A DNA stretch of 25,472 nucleotides from Beroe ovata (taxonomy: Eukaryota; Ctenophora; Nuda; Beroida; Beroidae), in assembly GCA_946803715.1 (NCBI GenBank), contig CAMPET010000097.1, forward strand, positions 128,276 through 153,747. The letters are read 5' to 3'. A program made the translations under genes and the position numbers. Below, one piece after another: positions 19,701 to 25,472 of this stretch. The notes beneath the pieces were generated by a model, which worked only from the letters and a program-made list of their open reading frames with translations, had not been told where the DNA came from and did not search any database. The stretch's first letter is position 1. Every line of letters begins with the position of its first letter.

Positions 19701-21594
19701 TAGTTTAACAATAACATCATCGGCGCATTTTGATTCAAAATATATCACATCTGCACTCGTGACGTTAATCTCAATCTCACTGCAATCCTTCATAATATGA
19801 TGATCATTCCATTTCCAATACCGGCAACAATTCCTCAAATTTGTGTGTCACGACTGTCACTGTCAAATCCTGAACTCAATCACAATTCCCGCGCTGCACT
19901 ATAAACACAAGACAGTTCTTGGGGCGGCAGTCCCGCTATATTGTGTTATCACGTGGAGCTATGTATCGCTCGCTATGATCGAGTTGAAATCAAGTTCATG
20001 ACAGAGCAGTATACGCAATTATTATATCCTGACGGGAAATAAACAACTAATGATAGTTTGCGTCAAATACCACAGAGCTCATGACCAGATTATGGCAGGC
20101 GATTAGGTTGATCATATTGTTTTGAATCCACTCTCGATAATATAGCTGGCGCGGGTGGCGGCAGCAATCACACGTGCGTTGCTGCAGTCCTCGACATGAT
20201 TTGTGACACTTGAACAAGAATCAGGTACAAATGTCTCTCATGGCACGGGGGCGGAAAGGATCGACCTCTTCGTGATGATTAGATTGCCATGTTCCTGTCA
20301 AGTTTATAAGTATACGCGCCACATGGTATTCAGTGATTGAGAAAAAGTGGGATTCTGACGTCATCAGAATATCGACTGTTGAGGCGAGAGCATTTGTTTC
20401 CAGATAAGCTAGGGCTGTGTACCAAAATGAACAGGAGGGATCAGAATGACAATTGGTAAACAAAGCTGTAACGGCGCCCTATATATATAGTGGCACTGAG
20501 ACGTTTAGTCGACTGACATGGTGCTTATAACAGCTTTAACCCACTCTGACGTAATGTGGTGTCTCAAAAACTATAACTATAGTAGTACGATGGACACTTT
20601 TCTCTTTCTTTCAGCTATTGACGCGACAGAAAGGTGAAAAATGAACAATACGCCGTGACACGTCATGTTGTGATAGAGACAAAGACTTGCAACCTGCTCC
20701 TTAGATACTTAACAATTCCATCTCGTTACTTCGCACAAACTGTTATACTCGAGCCCCCCTCCCCCCTTAGCTCCTCTTTACCAGACGGGAGACCTCCCCC
20801 TCACACTTTCAGCTGTACTCGTGACACGCACACTCTTTCCCCATTGTCAGAACAATTATCGTCACATGTCAAAACAATGGCTTGTAACCAACAGAAAGAA
20901 TGCCAACCCACTTGATCATTTGCCCAACCCATTGTAAGAAAACTTAGACAAAGTGGATCCTCAATTACATTTACAAATTGCAGAGGTTTTGAACGTGTGC
21001 GTGAGCTCGAATCTTCGGAAATGACATTTTTGCGAAACATAGAATGCAATTGCATAGGTGATATGGCAAATAAAATCGCAATTCATAAAAGAATACTTAA
21101 ATAGAAATCATTTAACATATCCTTTTTTTCTTAAAGATCACATATATTATACAAAAATTAATAGGGATTTCCTTCAGCATCGAAGTGATAGTGAAACATG
21201 ATGCACGCTGGAATAGATATGTACCTAAGCTTCAAAACACCTGGGGCGTTAAATAATCAAACTTCGAAAGAGAAATGCCCCACCATATTCAGTAATATGT
21301 TAACATTTAACTATCATTAAATTTCCCGCGCCCAGAATTTACTCAACTCAAGATGGTGCAAATATACAATTTTCTACAGATAGTTTAAGGGTTAACCCAT
21401 TGTGAGAGTGAGTTTTACTCCAATTTCATGCACTAGCACTCCTCAGACACGTACAATTTGATTATGTCAAATCTATAGCTGGGTTCTGCTTTCTCTCTCG
21501 TATTCTCTGCTTGCTGTTCTCGTGTGAAGAGAGGAATGGACATCTCAAATGTATTTACAAATAAAAAGTAAAGTCTGTGGTGAACAGTGGCCAG
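16800..21594. other. Long non-coding stretch between PR-domain gene and SPAG6
   Basis: About 4.8 kb with many short frames but no domain, signal peptide or splice-supported exon that I can recognise on either strand. It should contain the 5' end and promoter of the PR-domain gene and the 3' UTR of SPAG6. A TATATATA core lies near 20483. A short direct repeat AAAACCCGGAA occurs near 17117-17142. The minisatellite at 19462 is listed separately. Confidence 0.5.
19462..19586. repeat. Minisatellite, TTTAGGGCATATCARCCCA units
   Basis: Five to six imperfect copies of a unit of about 21-24 bp (AATTTAGGGCATATCAGCCC and variants with CACATCAAC or GTATATCAAC) lie head to tail. The sequence before and after is unique. 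Confidence 0.85.
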
Positions 21595-24500
21595 CTATTG
21601 AGTCATTATGGGTTGGTGATTATCAATCCGTTCGAGCAATCTCTCGGAGTAGCCGGGCGAATAGTACCTGAGGAATGAGATTTAGGTTAAATTGCCTGGA
21701 ACAAATCACGCGTTACTATTCTAACTAACTTAACTTGGTGATGGCAGTAACCACGCCCAAGCACTCTCAAACACAAAGATATTTACCTAACAATTTCCTC
21801 TGGGTAGCAGCCGTTGATACAGTTGATGTATTCCATCAGAGCAGAGCCAGGTTCTGCTTTGATTTCCTGGACCTTCTTCAGACCACCTGATGTGACAAAT
21901 AGTCTCCTTGCCTTGGGATCGTGGGGCAATACCTGGAGTGGCAACATGGTAATATGAGGTGGTTACGTGGCAATATTGAATTATGAGTGGTAACATGGTA
22001 TCTCTGGTGGTATCTGCATGTAAAGCTGTTCCACGGCAGTAACATAGAGGGCAGCCTACCTTTGAGAACTGAGCAACAACATGTTTCAGTATATTAGGTG
22101 GTGCATCATGGAGCAGTGGCTCCAATGCTGGGAGATGGACACACTTCTGCAGGATGTTCTTCAACGCCCGCTTAGCCTGAGGAGGAATCAATGCACAAAC
22201 TGTTTCATATGTTATACTTACTTTTTTGATACTTTTTGAGGGGTTTGACAGGGATTGTAACTGGATTCAGCGTCAGGCGCATACTCCATTTCCTCCAGCA
22301 GCACACCAATCGAGCAAGGAGTTGCCATTAGGAGGGGTGTATGGTTGGGTGTATGGTTGGGTGTATGGTTGGGTGTATGGTTGGGAAAGTGGGAATCTCG
22401 TCTGTTTGATCAATTACCTTGATCTGTAAGTCCTCTGAGCTGCCTGCCCTCAGGTAGCACTGTAAGAGTGTGGGAAGTACGTTTGCCTGCGCCACTGCTT
22501 TTGCGTGTTCTGGAGTATGACGTCCACCCTGGCCTAGTGCCCATGCTGCTGCTGCCTATTGTGATTAGAATTACATCACAAAGTATTCATAACTCAGAAG
22601 TCAGAAAGATAAACTTTTGTAACTTAACCCATAGCTGCACTGCATTGAACCAACCAAAAAGAGTGACAATCGAGCTAGCAGTACCTGTATGTGATCTTCA
22701 CACTCTTCCTGCAGGGCAATGGCCAGCTGAACCACGCCCTTGGAAACAATGACGGCCATGGCCAGATTCTCAGAATGCGCTGCCACATATCCTAGCATCA
22801 TGATGCCGGGGAGTCTGACATTTCCTGAACTGTCACCCACGTAGTCAATTACAGCTGCTACACCACCAGCATTTACTATCAGTTGTGCTAACTGAAATTA
22901 GAATTTGTTAACTTTTTCAGCGAATAGCTACCTGTTTTGATTTCGCGTGGTCACCATAGCAACTGCGACTATATTGCTAAGGCGCGCGAAAATTTGTGCG
23001 CTTTTCATCTGAAATCTCATATTTAAGAAGACCCTTTTCAGCGCGCGACACAATGTCTAAGAATGGCAGCGTAGCTTTGTTCAAGCTACACTGGACGTTA
23101 CGCATGAATGCTCAATTGATAGAGAATGTAACTTTACCTCAGGAGTATGCTTGGCTATTTCTCTGATAAGAGTTGCACAGTTTTTCTTTACAAACTCGTC
23201 AGAATCTGAAATGAGGCGGAGTGGGGAATAACATATGATAATTATGGCATATGTGCTCTATCCATAACATTGAGATTGAAATTCCCACCTTTGAGACAGG
23301 TGAGGATGTTAGGGAAGATCTCGGCTTCGACAACCATTTCTGCAAGTTCCACTGAGTGTTTGCTGATTTGGGAGAGTGCAGAGAAAACTTGACGCTTCAG
23401 TTTAGCATCGGGGTTGAGGGTCAGATTGGCGAGATGAGCAATTGCTCCAGCATCCACAACGGTCTGTGCTAGCTCTGCAAAATGGTGTGGGATATGAAAA
23501 TATGTGCTCTGTGGTTTAGTGTATAAGAATGTCATAAAGCGTATGACCTATTGTTTATGTTAAAGAGTAAATAGAGATTTGAATAGTTTCGAATAGTATC
23601 CCACTTGCACTTGTGTGTCAGGTTAGGTATCAAGTAACCTAATGTTATGCTGCATTGTTAGATTGTTGTGGGTCTTGTCACATAGAAACACGTTTCTATA
23701 GAGAGCGGATTCCTAATTGAATCAGTACAACATTAATAGTCATCCCTGAGCCACTTCAACAGTGTACAGTGTACAAGCCCACTGTAAACCACTATACCCT
23801 GTCTATATGATCCCTGTAGGTGGACTACCCAAGTACAGTGCACGCTCACTATTATCTATAGTATTGTAAACCAATGATGACCACTCCGAAGTCCCTACTC
23901 CCTCTATTCAGGCCCCCTATTCGTCACTCCCGACACAACTTACCTGGAGAGTGCTTGCTGATATCGGAGAGAGCTGACGCAGCAATCCGTTTCAAGGACA
24001 ACTCCGGTTCCTGAATACAAAGCACGAGGAGTGGCACGGCGCCCGAGTCGACGACAGACTGCGCCAGTTCGGCGTTATGCCGGGCAATGTAACCGAGTGC
24101 CCAGGCAGCAGCCTCCTTGACACCAGGGTCAAATTCCTCCAGACAAATGGCAAGGGCATCTAGAGCACCAGAGTCAACGACTGCCTGCAGGGGAGTTGGT
24201 TATAGTTACAGCTCGACGTGTTAACAATGGATTCTGTAACCGGTATGACATTAAAGCAGGTGGTATGGTTAACCTGGGCAAGGGGTGGCGAGTGTTTAGC
24301 CACTGCTCTAAGCACAAACGCCGCTGCTTTCTTATAGAATCTGTTCTGCTCTGCCAGTGAATAAACGAGCTGCGGCAGGATATCTCCTTTGACCACGGCC
24401 TCAGCGAGGTCGTCACTGTAGTTAGCAAGACGGCCGAGGGCGAGGGCCGCTGTTTGTTGTACGGAAGGCACGATGTCGAGCAGGAGTGGTCGGAGGAGTG

Positions 24501-25011
24501 ACATTACTCCTGGGGGTTTGGGGTTGTATGAGGAGTGACATTACCCCTGGGGGTTTGGGGTTCTATGAGGGGTGACATTACCCCTGGGGGTTTGGGGTTC
24601 TATGAGGGGTGACATTACCCCTGGGGTTTGGGGCTGTAGTATGAGGAGGGAATAAGAGGTGGTCAGGAGGACAACTATAACACAGGGAAACAAACCAGCG
24701 ATTATCTGACACAGATGACAGATTCAGATGAAAAATGCAATTAAGTTGACTGCTATAACAAACTTATGGGTTGAGTTCAAATACTTATTTTATAGCACCG
24801 AGCGAATGTACCTATATCATTCGAACATTCATTTATGGTTTAAATTTGAGTCCCCCATACGCAAACGGTGGGTGGTATAATGAGATGCTGTGGTCACAGT
24901 ATGATGTCAACTAACCAGCATTTTGGAGAGTCTCAATGTTCTGGGGCCTCGTGGACAGATCAGCAACAGCCTGCACAAACGCTGTCCTCGCTTTCTGGTA
25001 TTGTTCGAAAA
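21595..25011 (-). CDS. SPAG6: SPAG6 axonemal central-apparatus ARM-repeat protein (PF16 orthologue)
   Basis: Ten minus-strand exons join in consistent phase: 24916-25011, 24274-24509, 23944-24184, 23289-23474, 23138-23205, 22685-22891, 22418-22555, 22060-22176, 21787-21932 and 21595-21667 (stop TAG at 21595-21597). They encode about 501 residues; human SPAG6 has about 509. Highly conserved stretches include FEQYQKART, RPQNIETLQNAG, QQTAALALGRLANY, LVYSLAEQNRFYKKAAAFVL, KRIAASALSDI, RLPGIMMLGYVAAHSENLAM, LPALEP, APPNILKHVV and YYSPGYSE near the C-terminus. The fold is a run of armadillo repeats. SPAG6/PF16 sits on the C1 microtubule of the 9+2 central pair and is needed for flagellar and ciliary motility. 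Only the first few residues before FEQYQK are missing. A possible donor (GCAGAAG|GTAACA, about 25285-25298) has the right phase but no in-frame ATG behind it, so the first coding exon is unresolved or beyond the window. Confidence 0.97.
22334..22386. repeat. 12-bp tandem repeat GGTTGGGTGTAT
   Basis: Four nearly perfect copies lie head to tail in the SPAG6 intron between the exons at 22060-22176 and 22418-22555, about 30 bp from the donor of the latter on the minus strand. Confidence 0.95.
22950..22963. promoter_or_regulatory. RFX X-box-like site
   Basis: GTCACCATAGCAAC (minus strand GTTGCTATGGTGAC) fits the RFX X-box: two half sites, GTNRCC and RGYAAC, separated by AT. RFX factors control ciliary genes across animals. 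The site lies in a SPAG6 intron (22892-23137), about 2 kb downstream of the first visible coding exon, so it would act as an intronic enhancer or internal promoter if real. Confidence 0.5.
24492..24648. repeat. 37-bp tandem repeat copying a SPAG6 splice acceptor
   Basis: The GACATTA core occurs at 24500, 24537, 24574 and 24611, exactly 37 bp apart. On the minus strand each unit reads CCCCAAACCCCCAG then GRGTAATGTCAC. The unit thus includes the 3' splice site and the first ~17 bases of the SPAG6 exon 24274-24509. The lowest unit is the exon border itself; the other copies are upstream in the intron. The plus strand is G-rich (GGGGGTTTGGGG). Confidence 0.95.
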
Positions 25012-25048
25012 CTGGGGGAGGAGGGGATATGTGAAAATATGCATTAGC

Positions 25049-25165
25049 AGTGTGTGTGTGTGTGTGTGTGTGGGTGTCAGTGTGCTTTTGTGTATGGGTT
25101 TGTTCTTTCTGTACTTTCAGTGTATATTTGTCTGTCTGCGAGTGTCTCGTGTGGTCGGTTAGTCT
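25049..25165. repeat. GT-rich microsatellite in SPAG6 5' region
   Basis: A near-pure GT run at about 25049-25072 is followed by degenerate GT-rich sequence. It lies just upstream, in the sense of transcription, of the first visible SPAG6 exon. Confidence 0.85.
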
Positions 25166-25379
25166 GTGAGAGTGGATTTGTAGAACATGTAGGTATACAA
25201 TAGCACATATAAAACACATCTGGAACTTGTAGGAGACCACCCCAGACCACATGTCACGTGACCTACATCACTGGGTATACATGCATGTTACCTTCTGCTC
25301 CCACAGCGTAGTTACACTGTTGACTTGTGTATACCGTTCATACAGTGCAGACTGTTTCCTCGTGTATAAATTTGACATC

Positions 25380-25472
25380 TGTGTGTGGTGTGTGTGTTTG
25401 TTGAATGTTGATGTGTCTGAGGGTGTTTATGTGTGTATTTGTTTGTGTGTATGTGTGTGTGTGTGTGTGTGT
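25380..25472. repeat. GT microsatellite at window end
   Basis: The right edge is GT-rich, ending in an uninterrupted GT run of about 20 bases. Confidence 0.9.

Noticed and set aside
20634-20915. 93-codon plus-strand frame in the spacer.
   Set aside because: It has no signal peptide, domain, repeat pattern or splice context.
25285-25340. Possible first exon of SPAG6 with a phase-correct donor.
   Set aside because: The frame reaches a TGA upstream without passing an ATG, so it cannot be called the start exon from sequence alone.
1-25472. CRISPR arrays, operons, tRNA or rRNA genes.
   Set aside because: The tandem repeats are minisatellites without spacer structure, the genes are spliced eukaryotic genes, and no tRNA-like cloverleaf or rRNA motif was recognised by eye.

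Overview
The window is nuclear DNA from an animal (metazoan). Coding sequence is broken into short exons with GT-AG introns, many only 70-400 bp. The encoded modules are typical of animals: sushi/CCP, CUB and LDLRa domains, a PR (PRDM-type SET) domain, C2H2 zinc fingers, and the ciliary ARM-repeat protein SPAG6. GT/CA microsatellites, minisatellites and small inverted-repeat elements fill the introns and spacers. The compact introns and weak similarity of the receptors to vertebrate forms fit an invertebrate, perhaps a sponge or another early-branching lineage; this placement is a guess.

Layout. (1) 135-3969, plus strand: twelve exons of a type I membrane protein with three sushi modules, one CUB domain, one transmembrane helix and a cytoplasmic tail of about 280 residues; its 5' end is off the window. 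(2) 3970-6898: spacer with a nest of GC-rich inverted and tandem repeats (about 4880-6030), including a 93-bp hairpin element flanked by an 8-bp direct repeat. (3) 6908-8119, plus strand: an unrecognised Cys-rich, N-glycosylation-rich ORF ending in a very basic tail. Its last ~390 coding bases and ~760 bp of downstream DNA recur at 9266-10404. A single N at 9024 abuts the copy, so either a real duplication or an assembly/haplotype join is possible. (4) 10455-15334, minus strand: six exons encoding seven C2H2 zinc fingers. Its 1.9-kb intron holds an intronless plus-strand gene (11727-12674) for a secreted LDLRa-CUB protein, and another intron holds a 647-base gap. (5) 15394-16797, minus strand: PR-domain exons followed by an exon with two zinc fingers, ending about 60 bp before the zinc-finger gene begins, so (4) and (5) may be one PRDM-type gene. 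(6) 16800-21594: about 4.8 kb with no gene I can support. (7) 21595-25011, minus strand: ten exons of SPAG6, nearly complete.

The genes do not form a pathway. The two CUB-containing proteins act at the cell surface or outside the cell, the PR/zinc-finger products are nuclear, and SPAG6 belongs to the axoneme. The most interesting local signals are an RFX X-box-like site inside a SPAG6 intron, a 37-bp tandem repeat that has copied a SPAG6 splice acceptor several times, the nested antisense gene, and the orphan Cys-rich ORF with its partial copy.
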